A stretch of DNA of 64,000 nt from Paenibacillus montaniterrae (GTDB lineage: Bacteria > Bacillota > Bacilli > Paenibacillales > Paenibacillaceae), in the NCBI RefSeq assembly GCF_018403185.1, contig NZ_BOSE01000008.1, forward strand, positions 246,561 through 310,560, in the 5' to 3' direction. The notes below the pieces were generated by a model. That model worked only from the letters and a program-made list of their open reading frames with translations. It did no database searches and was not told the DNA's origin. Below are positions 50,230 to 59,276 of the stretch, in pieces; the first letter of the stretch is position 1, and each line of letters starts with the position of its first letter. The position numbers and the translations under genes were made by a program.

Positions 50230-50850
50230 CTACTTCAAAGCAATGACAACACGACGATTCGGCTCGTCCCCTTGACTAAAGGTTCGCACCTTCGGATGAC
50301 TTTGCAATTGAGAATGAATCACTTTGCGCTCATGCGGCATCATCGGCTCCAGCACAATTTCTTTCCTTGTGCGAATTACGCGACCAGCCAAGCGCTCTGA
50401 TAGCTCCTCCAAGGTCTTGCGTCGACGTTCTCGAAAATTTTCAGCATCTAAAACAATACGGATATGACTGTCCGAATAACGGTTAGCTACAATTGTAACT
50501 AAATATTGCAGCGCATCAAGCGTTTGACCACGTCGTCCAATAAGCATGCCCAGATCTCCACTGCATGAAATCGAAAGCTGAAAACCATCTTTCGTTTCCG
50601 ACCATGCCAATTGAACATCCAGCCCCATCGCTTTAGCGACGTCAATAATAAATCGCTCTGCTTCCTCTTTCGGATCAGGAATCAATTCCAATTCAACCTT
50701 GGCATCCTTCGAACCGATCAAGCCTAAAAAACCTTTTGCAGGCTGTTCCACTACGACAACCTTTACGCGATCTTCTGTCACTTGCAATTGCGCTAAACCA
50801 TTTCGAACCGCATCCTCGATTGTCTTACCTGATGCAACAATTTTCGTCAT
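50230..50850 (-). CDS. khpB: RNA-binding protein KhpB (Jag, SpoIIIJ-associated)
   Basis: KhpB/Jag is a cytosolic RNA-binding protein, partner of KhpA and linked to YidC and sporulation. The 206-residue protein has a Jag-N domain (~residues 1–50, with VVVVEQPAKGFLGLIGSKDA), a KH domain with the GxxG loop LIGRRGQTLDALQYLV (~residues 108–123), and a C-terminal R3H domain (MMPHERKVIHSQLQ). Its start overlaps the yidC stop by four bases, so the two are translationally coupled. Confidence 0.94.
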   Translation of the reverse strand: MTKIVASGKTIEDAVRNGLAQLQVTEDRVKVVVVEQPAKGFLGLIGSKDAKVELELIPDPKEEAERFIIDVAKAMGLDVQLAWSETKDGFQLSISCSGDLGMLIGRRGQTLDALQYLVTIVANRYSDSHIRIVLDAENFRERRRKTLEELSERLAGRVIRTRKEIVLEPMMPHERKVIHSQLQSHPKVRTFSQGDEPNRRVVIALK

Positions 50851-51632
50851 TTCGCAAGAACCTCCTTCTTATCTTTCCCTTTACGGGCTGGTAGTACATA
50901 TAGGAAGTAATTTTGAACAATGGTGTAAATGTTACTGAATACCCAATACAATGGAAGTGCCATTGGGAATGACAGTGACATTACAAAAATCATAACAGGG
51001 AAAATCGTTAGCAAAATTGACATCATCGGCATTTGCTGCTGCTGAGTAACCTGCATCATTTTCGTTTGAACAAACGTTGTGATAGCAGCCAATAACGGCA
51101 AGAAATACCATGGGCTTGTCTCATTTAAAGTCCAGCCAAACAACTCGCTGGAACGCAAATTTTCGTTCCAATAAATCGCATTATACAGCGCAATGAAAAT
51201 CGGCATCTGCACAATCATTGGCAAACAGCCCGCCAATGGGTTAATATTGTGCACCTGATAAATCTTCATCATTTCTTCCTGCAATTTTTGCGGATTATCC
51301 TTGTACTTATTTCTAAGCTCGGTAAGCTGAGGCTGCAGCGCCTGCATTGCCTTGGAGCTGCGATATTGCTTCAACGTCAAAGGCAATATCAACGTACGAA
51401 CGACAATCGTAAGCAATAAAATGGCAAGGACATAAATGCCACCGAACCAATTTGCAAACGTATCCAATGTTAGAGCGAAATAATACACAACATTACGCTC
51501 CCAGAAATTACCTTCCAATAAGTTTTCGGTTGTTTTGGTATGATCCACCTCTGGCATACAACCAGACAGCAAGCTGATCGATAACAGCAGACCAACCACT
51601 AGTATCCATTTTCGATTGTTACGAAACAACAT
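50847..51632 (-). CDS. yidC: Membrane protein insertase YidC (SpoIIIJ/OxaA)
   Basis: YidC inserts and folds membrane proteins, alone or with SecYEG; the Bacillus SpoIIIJ form is also needed in sporulation. The 261-residue precursor is a lipoprotein (lipobox LLSGC, Cys 25). It has five membrane helices, the charged cytoplasmic loop LRNKYKDNPQKLQEEMMKIY, the conserved NPLAGCLPMIVQMPIFIALY, and the groove arginine in VVRTLILPL (~residue 79). The start follows GAGGAG. It lies between rnpA and khpB in standard order. Confidence 0.96.
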   Translation of the reverse strand: MLFRNNRKWILVVGLLLSISLLSGCMPEVDHTKTTENLLEGNFWERNVVYYFALTLDTFANWFGGIYVLAILLLTIVVRTLILPLTLKQYRSSKAMQALQPQLTELRNKYKDNPQKLQEEMMKIYQVHNINPLAGCLPMIVQMPIFIALYNAIYWNENLRSSELFGWTLNETSPWYFLPLLAAITTFVQTKMMQVTQQQQMPMMSILLTIFPVMIFVMSLSFPMALPLYWVFSNIYTIVQNYFLYVLPARKGKDKKEVLAK

Positions 51633-51762
51633 GCAATCTCCTCTCTGAGACTAGTACACTTATCTCAAAATAGACTATACCATAAATTATTCCACAAATA
51701 AACATCAGCTAACCGCATTGAGATGCGCTCATGCGGCAAGTTTGTGTCCAACACAAAAAGCC

Positions 51763-52164
51763 CTAGCTTCTGCTTTTCATTGTAGCTGATCTAGGACTCT
51801 TAACCTTGCTATCCTTAAGCAAGCCCGCCTTGCGCAGCACATGCTTAATGGAACGCTCCAATTCAGCATAGCTCATCGTGACCGCAGGCTTTCTTACTAT
51901 TAATATGAAGTCAACGTACGGTACAATTTGTCCCTCCATGTGGCGGACGATTTCCTTCACCAAACGGCGCATACGATTGCGAACGACAGCGTTGCCAATT
52001 TTTTTGCTGGCAGAAATGCCGACACGGAATGGCTGTGCACTGGGCTGCTTCGACCAATAGACAACGAATTGACCGTTTGCAAACGATCTTCCCCCTCGAT
52101 ATACACGACTATAATCCTCTCGATTTCGTAGACGTAGCTTTCTGCGCACCGATTCAGTCCCCAT
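51763..52164 (-). CDS. rnpA: Ribonuclease P protein component
   Basis: RnpA binds the RNase P RNA and helps mature tRNA 5' ends. The 133-residue (or 128-residue) basic protein has LRNREDYSRVYRGGRSFANG near the start and the RNA-binding signature IGNAVVRNRMRRLVKE (~residues 56–71). The start is unsure: the ATG at 52164 has a weak site. The GTG at 52149, giving MRRKLRLRNRED, aligns better with the family and has GGGGA eight bases upstream. A terminator lies between rpmH and this gene. Confidence 0.93.
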   Translation of the reverse strand: MGTESVRRKLRLRNREDYSRVYRGGRSFANGQFVVYWSKQPSAQPFRVGISASKKIGNAVVRNRMRRLVKEIVRHMEGQIVPYVDFILIVRKPAVTMSYAELERSIKHVLRKAGLLKDSKVKSPRSATMKSRS

Positions 52165-52186
52165 TCCATTTCAAAATCACTCTAAT

Positions 52187-52216
52187 AAAAAAAGACCACC
52201 GAGTGTGGTCTTTTCA
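52187..52216 (-). terminator. Terminator between rpmH and rnpA
   Basis: AAAAGACCAC and GTGGTCTTTT pair around a short loop and are followed by TTTATT on the minus strand, directly after rpmH. It would limit rnpA expression relative to rpmH. Confidence 0.75.
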
Positions 52217-52217
52217 A

Positions 52218-52352
52218 CTATGCGCTAAGCACTTTTCTTCCTTTACGGCGACGAGCTGCCAAAACCTTACGTCCATTTTTACTGCTCATACGTTTACGGA
52301 AACCGTGTACTTTAGCACGTTTGCTTACATTCGGCTTAAATGTAGGACCCAT
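52218..52352 (-). CDS. rpmH: 50S ribosomal protein L34
   Basis: L34 is a small, very basic large-subunit protein. The 44-residue product starts MGPTFKPNVSKRAKVHGFRK and ends RRRKGRKVLSA, with the family core HGFRKRMSSKNGRKVLAARR. Its ribosome-binding site is AGGAGGTG. It is the first gene of the rpmH–rnpA–yidC–khpB group and diverges from dnaA across oriC. Confidence 0.97.
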   Translation of the reverse strand: MGPTFKPNVSKRAKVHGFRKRMSSKNGRKVLAARRRKGRKVLSA

Positions 52353-52599
52353 TATGCTGCACCTCCTATATGATTCTTATCCAAACGCCAAAATCCATGC
52401 TCTTCAATTGCTTATCCCCATCCTCCAGCGGATCAGGGCTGCGATAAGCGAAGCGAATTGCTTTACTTCTATATAAGTCAGGATGCGAGCGCTCAATAGA
52501 CAAATCAAAAAAACACGCTTTTTTCATTAAACCATGCTGAGGGCAAAAAGTCAATCTAGCGCAGCAGGTAAAAGCTGTACATTTTCCTTCTCTTTATTG

Positions 52600-52958
52600 C
52601 CATATTAGCTGTTGTGGATAACCGGCAAGAGCCAGCCTGCAGCACAGTGGGAATGAAATGTGGATATTTTTATTCACAGCTTAGCGAGTGCTGTCGAAAT
52701 TTGCACACAATATAAACAATATCTTGTGTTGTAGATAACTTATATGCACAACCTATTGAAATTGTGGATAAAATCATCAATTTCATTGAAATACAAGGGA
52801 TCTTTTGCTATGATAGAAATGTTTTCGTTGTGGATTATTTGAAATTGCATCCATGTTATTAACACCCTGTGGATAATATTGTGTACAACATCTTGCATAT
52901 ATGAATAACTTTATTTGAGCATATCTGTGTAATGTGGACAACTTCTTCAATAAACGAT
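52600..52958. other. oriC, left part: DnaA-box cluster upstream of dnaA
   Basis: The 670-bp rpmH–dnaA gap holds at least eight DnaA boxes. Three are perfect TGTGGATAA (52613, 52763, 52868). Five have one mismatch: 52659, 52670, 52730, 52829 and 52933. All but 52670 point the same way. AT-rich stretches lie between them. This matches the upstream half of a Bacillus-type bipartite origin. The 52376–52600 part of the gap shows nothing else. Confidence 0.9.
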
Positions 52959-52964
52959 TATATT
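52935..52964 (+). promoter_or_regulatory. Candidate dnaA promoter overlapping a DnaA box
   Basis: TGGACA, an 18-bp spacer and TATATT place a start point about 50 bp upstream of dnaA. The -35 lies within the DnaA-box-like TGTGGACAA at 52933, so DnaA could repress its own gene. Confidence 0.5.
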
Positions 52965-53022
52965 TCGACATAACGACACGCAATCATTGCAAATGCATTT
53001 TTATGATAAGGAGTGACAGTCT

Positions 53023-54369
53023 GTGGATAGCCATACTCAAGACTTATGGCAGCAAGTATTGTCCATTATTCAAACCAAGCTTAGCAAGCCAAGCTATGAC
53101 ACCTGGTTCAAAGCGACCAAAGCAAAATTTATTGACGATTCTTTATTGGAAATCATAGCGCCGACAACATTTGCTGCCGAATGGCTAGAAAATAAATATA
53201 CGAATCTCATTAAATCGACGCTTTATGATTATTTAGGTCGCAATATTAACATTAAGTATTCCATTGGTGAAGCGAAATCAGCTGAACAGTCTGTGGTTTT
53301 TCCATCCAAACAGCCTGCCAGTCCAGTGATTGCAGAAGAAGCTCCTTCCAATATGCTCAATCCCAAATATACGTTTGATACGTTTGTCATTGGCACGAAC
53401 AATCGCTTTGCTCACGCCGCCTCGCTTGCTGTCGCAGAAGCGCCTGCCAAAGCATACAATCCTTTGTTTTTGTACGGTGGTGTAGGGTTAGGAAAAACGC
53501 ATCTGATGCATGCAATCGGGCACTATATTATCGAGCATAATCCCAATATGCGCGTGCTGTACATTTCATCTGAAAAGTTTACCAATGAATTCATCAATGC
53601 GATTCGCGACAGTCAAGGGGAAAGCTTCCGCACCAAATACCGCAACATCGATGTGCTGCTGATCGACGATATTCAATTTATCGCCGGCAAAGAGCAGACC
53701 CAGGAGGAATTTTTCCATACCTTCAATGCCCTGCACGAAGAGCGCAAGCAAATCATTATTTCCAGCGATCGCCCGCCAAAGGAAATCCCAACCTTGGAGG
53801 AGCGGCTTAGATCCCGCTTTGAATGGGGATTGATTACCGATATTCAGCCACCGGATTTGGAAACAAGGATCGCGATTTTGCGCAAAAAAGCAAAAGCCGA
53901 AAATCTTGATATTCCAAACGAGGCCATGAACTATATCGCGAATCAAATCGATACCAACATTCGAGAGCTGGAAGGCGCATTGATTCGAGTTGTCGCCTAT
54001 TCATCATTAATTAACGCGGACATTACGTCACATTTGGCCGCAGAAGCGCTTAAGGACATCATTCCTTCATCGCGACCGCGCATGATTACGATTAATGACA
54101 TCCAGATGAAGGTTGGCGAGTTTTATGGCTTGAAGATTGAGGACTTCAAGGCGCGCAAGCGTACAAAGGCCGTAGCCTTTCCGAGGCAAATCGCGATGTA
54201 TTTGTCACGCGAGCTGACTGATTTTTCATTGCCTAAAATCGGCGAAGCTTTTGGCGGCCGCGACCATACAACCGTTATTCATGCCCATGAAAAAATATCG
54301 CAGCTGATCCAAACCGATCAGGAGCTGTACAAAATCATCAACAATATTACGGAAAAAATCAAAAATTAA
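53023..54369 (+). CDS. dnaA: Chromosomal replication initiator protein DnaA
   Basis: DnaA binds DnaA boxes and, with ATP, melts the origin. The 448-residue protein has an N-terminal domain (WQQVLSIIQTKLSKPSYDTWF in two adjoining parts), a linker, and the AAA+ domain with Walker A GGVGLGKTHLMHAIG (~residue 152) and Walker B VLLIDDIQFI. The C-terminal DNA-binding domain has the signature GEAFGGRDHTTVIHAHEKI. The start is a GTG after AAGGAGTGA. DnaA boxes lie on both sides of the gene. Confidence 0.98.
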   Translation: MDSHTQDLWQQVLSIIQTKLSKPSYDTWFKATKAKFIDDSLLEIIAPTTFAAEWLENKYTNLIKSTLYDYLGRNINIKYSIGEAKSAEQSVVFPSKQPASPVIAEEAPSNMLNPKYTFDTFVIGTNNRFAHAASLAVAEAPAKAYNPLFLYGGVGLGKTHLMHAIGHYIIEHNPNMRVLYISSEKFTNEFINAIRDSQGESFRTKYRNIDVLLIDDIQFIAGKEQTQEEFFHTFNALHEERKQIIISSDRPPKEIPTLEERLRSRFEWGLITDIQPPDLETRIAILRKKAKAENLDIPNEAMNYIANQIDTNIRELEGALIRVVAYSSLINADITSHLAAEALKDIIPSSRPRMITINDIQMKVGEFYGLKIEDFKARKRTKAVAFPRQIAMYLSRELTDFSLPKIGEAFGGRDHTTVIHAHEKISQLIQTDQELYKIINNITEKIKN

Positions 54370-54383
54370 ATGTGAACAACTAA

Positions 54384-54428
54384 ACAAGCCTATGCACACG
54401 CTATGCACATGTGGATAGGCTTGTTTTA
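54384..54428 (+). terminator. Terminator after dnaA, overlapping a DnaA box
   Basis: ACAAGCCTAT and ATAGGCTTGT form a stem extended inward by CAC/GTG, followed by TTTTAT. The 3' arm contains the DnaA-box-like TGTGGATAG at 54410. Confidence 0.65.
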
Positions 54429-54494
54429 TCCGCTACAACAGGGGTTATCCACATATTCAGTGCCCCTACTGCTACTACTACTAATTTTTTTAAA
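54410..54494 (+). other. oriC, right part: DnaA box, DnaA-trio and AT-rich unwinding site
   Basis: In the dnaA–dnaN gap a perfect DnaA box TTATCCACA (54445–54453) is followed by a short GC-rich stretch. Then come CTA-type triplets (CTACTGCTACTACTACTAA, 54466–54484) and a T-rich tract. This order of box, GC-rich spacer, DnaA-trio and AT-rich tract is the known basal unwinding system of B. subtilis. Confidence 0.85.
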
Positions 54495-54525
54495 CATCAT
54501 CTTCATTAAAAGCGAGGAGATCCCG

Positions 54526-55668
54526 TTGAAATTAACGATAGCGAAAAATGAGCTCAATCAAGCGATTCAAAACGTAGCCAAAGCAATTTCTGCCCGTCCA
54601 ACGATTCCAATTTTGGGTGGTATAAAGATTGATGTAACCCATCAAAATGTTACGCTAACAGCTAGTGATACTGATATATCTATTCAAAGCTTTATCCCCG
54701 TAGAACAAAATGGACAAATTATTGCTGAAATTGATAAGCCAGGCAGTGTCGTGCTTCCTGCCAAATTTGTCGTTGAAATTGTTAAAAAGCTGCCTTCGGA
54801 TCAGGTCTCTATTGAAGTAAGCCAGCATTTCCAAACACTTATTCAATCAGGTTCTACCGAAATTCAGATGGTCGGACTAGATCCGGAGGATTTCCCTGTG
54901 CTGCCAAGCATTGAGCAGGATCAAGTGCTGCAGGTTCCGGGAGAACTAATCAAATCGATGATTCGCCAAACGGTGCTAGCCGCTTCAACAAGTGAGCAAA
55001 CACCAATTTTGACCGGGGTGCTGTGGAATTTGCAGCAAGGCGAGCTGAAATTTACGGCAACTGACCGTCACAGATTGGCAAGCCGCGTCACCAAAGTCGA
55101 CACAGACGAGCAATTTCGTTTTAGCAACATCGTAATTGCAGCAAAAACTTTAAATGAGCTGTACAAGCTTATTCCAGATCAGCATGCGCCAATCGACATC
55201 GTCGTCACGGATAATCAAGTGCTATTCAAGCTCGATCATATTTTGTTCTATACGCGCATTCTTGATGGCACCTATCCGGATACGTCAAAAATAATTCCGT
55301 CCGTTTTCGAAACAGAAATTGTGCTTGATACGAAAAATTTGATGGATGCGATGGATCGCGCTTATTTGATGTCGCGTGAGGAAAAAACTAATATCGTTCG
55401 ATTGTCGACCATTGACAATGGCTTGATCGAGGTTTCCTCAAGCTCAACTGAGCTGGGCCGAGTAACCGAACAAATCGAGGCGATCGACTATAAAGGTGAG
55501 CAGCTGCGCATCGCCTTCAACTCCAAATATATGCTGGACGTGCTCAAGGTCATCGACAGCGAAAAAATTGTCGCCTGCTTTACTGGCGCGATGCGCCCGA
55601 TTATTATTCGCCCGCTTGACCATGATTATTGCGTCTATGTCATTTTGCCGTACCGGACAACGGGCTAG
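54526..55668 (+). CDS. dnaN: DNA polymerase III sliding clamp, beta subunit
   Basis: The clamp encircles DNA as a dimer and holds the polymerase and many repair proteins. The 380-residue protein has three repeated domains: it starts MKLTIAKNELNQAIQNVAKAI, has VVLPAKFVVEIVKKLP, TDRHRLASR in the middle, and the C-terminal MRPIIIRP followed by YVILPYRT. The start is a TTG six bases after GAGGAG. The frame is open further upstream, but that part is the oriC unwinding region. Confidence 0.97.
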   Translation: MKLTIAKNELNQAIQNVAKAISARPTIPILGGIKIDVTHQNVTLTASDTDISIQSFIPVEQNGQIIAEIDKPGSVVLPAKFVVEIVKKLPSDQVSIEVSQHFQTLIQSGSTEIQMVGLDPEDFPVLPSIEQDQVLQVPGELIKSMIRQTVLAASTSEQTPILTGVLWNLQQGELKFTATDRHRLASRVTKVDTDEQFRFSNIVIAAKTLNELYKLIPDQHAPIDIVVTDNQVLFKLDHILFYTRILDGTYPDTSKIIPSVFETEIVLDTKNLMDAMDRAYLMSREEKTNIVRLSTIDNGLIEVSSSSTELGRVTEQIEAIDYKGEQLRIAFNSKYMLDVLKVIDSEKIVACFTGAMRPIIIRPLDHDYCVYVILPYRTTG

Positions 55669-55679
55669 GAGGAGTCAGC

Positions 55680-55895
55680 ATGAAGCAGATTGAAATATCC
55701 ACAGCATATATTACGCTCGGCGCTTTTCTGAAGCTGTCCGATTGCGTATCCACAGGTGGACAAGCTAAATTCTTTTTGCAGGAAAATCAGGTGTTGATAA
55801 ATAATGAGCCTGACCAGCGTCGCGGTCGAAAGCTCTATCCTGGGGATAAAGTTGAGGTAGAAGGATTTGGAGCTTTTACGATCGTCGCTTCATAA
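55680..55895 (+). CDS. rlbA: S4-domain protein RlbA (YaaA)
   Basis: This 71-residue protein is a small S4-like RNA-binding protein encoded between dnaN and recF in Firmicutes. Its core is LKLSDCVSTGGQAKFFLQ then VLINNEPDQRRGRKLYPGDKVEV, the usual S4 surface. In B. subtilis, YaaA (RlbA) is linked to large ribosomal subunit biogenesis. The ATG at 55680 follows AGGAGGAG, 11 bp after the dnaN stop; an upstream in-frame ATG lies within dnaN and lacks a site. Confidence 0.93.
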   Translation: MKQIEISTAYITLGAFLKLSDCVSTGGQAKFFLQENQVLINNEPDQRRGRKLYPGDKVEVEGFGAFTIVAS

Positions 55896-55922
55896 TGAGA
55901 CAGTCGTCCAGGAGGGCAAAAG

Positions 55923-57038
55923 GTGCTACTCAATAGTATAAAGCTGAAAAATTATCGCAATTACGAATCGCTGGAGCTTGAAACGCCGCATATGGTCAAT
56001 GTGTTTCTTGGCGCCAATGCACAGGGCAAAACCAATTTGCTGGAAGCGATCCTGGTGCTTGCCCTGACCAAATCGCACCGTACCTCCAAGGACAAGGAAC
56101 TGATTGGCTGGCATAGTGACCAAGCTTTTATAAGCGGCAACGTCGATAAAAAGTATGGCAGGCTCTCGCTCGAGCTGATGTACAGCCATAAAGGTAAAAA
56201 AGCAAAGCTGAACGGTCTGGAGCAGCGCAAGCTTAGCGACTATGTAGGTGGCTTGAATGTCGTAATGTTTGCGCCCGAGGATCTTGAAATTGTTAAAGGA
56301 ACGCCAGGGGTACGACGCCGATTTCTTGATATGGAAATCGGCCAAGTGCAGCCTGGCTATCTTCATTGGCTGCAGCAATATCATAAGGTGCTGCAGCAGC
56401 GCAATAATGTGCTGAAGCATGGATATCAGGCAACAGATAAGGCGATGCTTGAAGTATGGAATATGCAATTAGCCCAATTCGGTGTTAAAATAATGATGAA
56501 AAGGAAACACTTCATAGATAAGCTGCAAATTTATGCCAAGCAAATTCATGCCGGCATAACGAACGGAGCTGAAGAGCTGCGGCTTGCTTACCGTCCATCG
56601 TTTGAATGCGAGGCTTTGCAAGATGAAGCTATGTTATTTGATCAATTTATGGTAAAGTTAACACAGGTAAGCGATCAGGAATTCCGCCGCGGGATAAGCC
56701 TTGTCGGGCCTCATCGTGACGATATTTTGTTTTATATTAACGATAAGGAAGCGCAAGTGTTTGGCTCGCAGGGGCAGCAGCGCACAACTGCGCTGTCTAT
56801 TAAGCTTGCCGAGCTGGAGCTGATTCATGAGGAGATTGGCGAATATCCTATTCTATTACTGGATGATGTGCTGTCTGAGCTTGACCGCAACCGTCAAACT
56901 CAACTGATTGAAACCTTCCAGAGCAAGGTTCAAACCTTCATTACGACGACTGGGCTTGAAAGTGTTGATATGGAACGGCTCGATCATGCAGGCATCTACT
57001 ATGTCAAGGAAGGTAAGGTCAGCTTATCTCCGGATTGA
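55923..57038 (+). CDS. recF: DNA replication and repair protein RecF
   Basis: RecF is an SMC-like ATPase that helps load RecA at gaps together with RecO and RecR. The 371-residue protein has Walker A FLGANAQGKTNLLEAI (~residues 29–44), the ABC-type signature FGSQGQQRTTALSIKLAE (~280), and Walker B PILLLDDVLSELD (~307). The start is a GTG seven bases after GGAGG. It follows rlbA closely and precedes remB by 9 bp. Confidence 0.97.
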   Translation: MLLNSIKLKNYRNYESLELETPHMVNVFLGANAQGKTNLLEAILVLALTKSHRTSKDKELIGWHSDQAFISGNVDKKYGRLSLELMYSHKGKKAKLNGLEQRKLSDYVGGLNVVMFAPEDLEIVKGTPGVRRRFLDMEIGQVQPGYLHWLQQYHKVLQQRNNVLKHGYQATDKAMLEVWNMQLAQFGVKIMMKRKHFIDKLQIYAKQIHAGITNGAEELRLAYRPSFECEALQDEAMLFDQFMVKLTQVSDQEFRRGISLVGPHRDDILFYINDKEAQVFGSQGQQRTTALSIKLAELELIHEEIGEYPILLLDDVLSELDRNRQTQLIETFQSKVQTFITTTGLESVDMERLDHAGIYYVKEGKVSLSPD

Positions 57039-57047
57039 GGTGAACAT

Positions 57048-57296
57048 ATGTATATCCATGTTGGTGGCGAGAAAATAGTACGAACATCGGAGATCGTTGC
57101 GATTTTTGACATCACGATAGAAAGCTCTTCTAAGCTATCAAAGTCATTTATGACGGGCGCGCAAAAGCGCAAGCAAATTGAGGATATCGGCGAGGAAGAA
57201 GCAAAAAGTATAGTTGTCACAACAAATAAAGTCATTTACTCACCTATTTCATCGTCTACGTTGAAGAAAAGAGCTCATCATTTTGCAGCTTTGTAG
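57048..57296 (+). CDS. remB: Extracellular matrix regulator RemB (YaaB)
   Basis: The 82-residue protein matches RemB/YaaB, encoded between recF and gyrB in Bacillales and reported as a regulator of matrix genes in B. subtilis. It starts MYIHVGGEKIVRTSEIVAIFD, a conserved beta-rich segment. The middle has SIVVTTNKVIYSPISSSTLKKR. It contains the RemA/RemB-type fold by similarity; DNA binding is family knowledge. The ribosome-binding site is GAGGTGA. Confidence 0.92.
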   Translation: MYIHVGGEKIVRTSEIVAIFDITIESSSKLSKSFMTGAQKRKQIEDIGEEEAKSIVVTTNKVIYSPISSSTLKKRAHHFAAL

Positions 57297-57349
57297 CAGA
57301 TGAACTATATTTGAGATGGATAAGCAGTTGAGAGGAGCAGTGAACGTGC

Positions 57350-59260
57350 ATGTCTTTGGAACAACACACGTATGATGAGAGCCAGATACAGGTACTGGAG
57401 GGACTCGAAGCGGTCCGCAAACGCCCAGGTATGTATATCGGTTCAACGAGCGGAAAGGGGTTGCATCATCTTGTATGGGAGGTCGTCGATAACAGTATCG
57501 ATGAGGCGTTGGCAGGCTTCTGCACGAAAATTGACGTTATCATTCACCAGGACAATAGTATAACTGTTGTTGACAATGGACGCGGTATTCCTGTAGGGAT
57601 GAATGCCAAGCTGCAAAAATCCACGCTTGAAGTCGTACTAACGGTGCTGCACGCAGGCGGGAAATTCGGTGGTGAAGGCTATAAGGTGTCTGGCGGTCTT
57701 CATGGTGTCGGGATTTCTGTTGTAAACGCGCTGTCGGAGCATGTAAAAGTTCAAGTCAAACTTCACGGTCAGCTTCATCAACAAGAATATTCGCGCGGTG
57801 TGCCGCAATATGACGTTAAAGTTGTAGGTGAAACGGAAGAGACCGGTACAACGGTTACCTTTAAGCCGGATCCTGAAATTTTTACCGAAACTACCGAGTT
57901 TGACTATGAAACGCTGCAAACTCGCATTCGCGAGCTGGCGTTTTTGAATAAAGGCATTATGCTGACGCTTAAGGACGAGCGCAGCGACCAATATGAGGAG
58001 TTTCACTATGAAGGCGGGATTAACGAGTTTGTTAAATATTTAAGCCGCCATCGTGAAGTATTGCATGAGGAGCCGATCTATGTAGAGGGGATTCGCGACA
58101 ATATTCAGGTTGAAATTTCATTGCAATACAACTCAAGTTACTCCGAATATATTTACTCTTTCGCCAACAATATTCATACGCATGAAGGTGGTACGCATGA
58201 ATCAGGCTTTAAGTCTGCTTTAACACGCATTATTAACGACTATGCGCGAAAAATGAATATGCTGAAAGAGAATGATTCCAACTTTACGGGAGATGATGTG
58301 CGGGAAGGCTTGACCGCCATTATTTCCGTTAAAATACCAGAGCCGCAATTCGAAGGCCAGACGAAAACGAAGCTTGGCAACAGCGAAGTGCGCGGTATAG
58401 TAGAATCGCTGTTTTCAGAGAAATTCCAGGAATTTCTCAATGAAAATCCAAGCGTATCGAAAAAAATTATCGATAAAGGCTTGCAGGCTGCCAGAGCGCG
58501 CGAGGCTGCGAAAAAAGCACGTGAGCTGACACGCCGCAAGAGCGTGCTCGAGGTCGGCTCACTACCGGGCAAGCTGGCTGACTGCTCGTCCAAGGATGCA
58601 TCGATAAGCGAGCTGTATATCGTTGAGGGTGACTCTGCCGGCGGTTCTGCCAAGCAAGGCCGCGATCGTCATTTCCAGGCGATTTTGCCGCTGCGCGGTA
58701 AAATTTTGAACGTAGAGAAAGCTCGTCTTGACCGGATTCTTGGCAACGCTGAAATTCGCGCCATTATTACGGCGCTGGGCACGGGAATCGGCGATGATTT
58801 TGAGATAGAAAAAGCAAGGTATCACAAAATTATTATTATGACCGATGCCGACGTCGACGGAGCGCATATTCGTACGCTGCTGCTTACATTCTTCTATCGC
58901 TATATGCGCCAAATTATTGAAGCGGGCTTTGTTTATATCGCTCAGCCGCCTCTTTTCAAAATCGAGCGCAACAAGGTTGTGCGCTATGCGCTGACTGAAA
59001 AAGAGCGAGATGCGATTATTGAAGAGATGGGCGAAGGCTCGAAAATCAACATTCAGCGCTATAAAGGCTTGGGAGAAATGGACGCTACGCAGCTTTGGGA
59101 AACAACAATGGATCCTGATAGCCGCACGATGCTGCAGGTTACGATTGAAGATGCGATGGAAGCCGATACGATTTTTGATACGCTAATGGGCGATAGTGTT
59201 GAGCCGCGTAGAGACTTTATTCAGAAGTATGCCAAGTATGTAACCAATCTTGATTTCTAA
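57350..59260 (+). CDS. gyrB: DNA gyrase subunit B
   Basis: GyrB is the ATPase subunit of gyrase, which adds negative supercoils. The 636-residue protein has the GHKL ATPase domain with VVDNSIDEALAG, DNGRGIPVG and GLHGVGISVVNALS, a transducer domain, and the TOPRIM domain with VEGDSAGGSAKQGRDR (~residue 424) and DADVDGAHIRTLLL. The C-terminus has QRYKGLGEMDATQLWETTMD. The best site, AGGAG, is 12–13 bases from the ATG, longer than usual. Confidence 0.98.
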   Translation: MSLEQHTYDESQIQVLEGLEAVRKRPGMYIGSTSGKGLHHLVWEVVDNSIDEALAGFCTKIDVIIHQDNSITVVDNGRGIPVGMNAKLQKSTLEVVLTVLHAGGKFGGEGYKVSGGLHGVGISVVNALSEHVKVQVKLHGQLHQQEYSRGVPQYDVKVVGETEETGTTVTFKPDPEIFTETTEFDYETLQTRIRELAFLNKGIMLTLKDERSDQYEEFHYEGGINEFVKYLSRHREVLHEEPIYVEGIRDNIQVEISLQYNSSYSEYIYSFANNIHTHEGGTHESGFKSALTRIINDYARKMNMLKENDSNFTGDDVREGLTAIISVKIPEPQFEGQTKTKLGNSEVRGIVESLFSEKFQEFLNENPSVSKKIIDKGLQAARAREAAKKARELTRRKSVLEVGSLPGKLADCSSKDASISELYIVEGDSAGGSAKQGRDRHFQAILPLRGKILNVEKARLDRILGNAEIRAIITALGTGIGDDFEIEKARYHKIIIMTDADVDGAHIRTLLLTFFYRYMRQIIEAGFVYIAQPPLFKIERNKVVRYALTEKERDAIIEEMGEGSKINIQRYKGLGEMDATQLWETTMDPDSRTMLQVTIEDAMEADTIFDTLMGDSVEPRRDFIQKYAKYVTNLDF

Positions 59261-59276
59261 AATGATAGACTGTAAA

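Noticed and set aside
54403..54525. Upstream extension of dnaN
   Set aside because: This is the DnaA-trio and AT-rich part of oriC; the TTG at 54526 has a strong ribosome-binding site and gives the usual MKLTI-type start.
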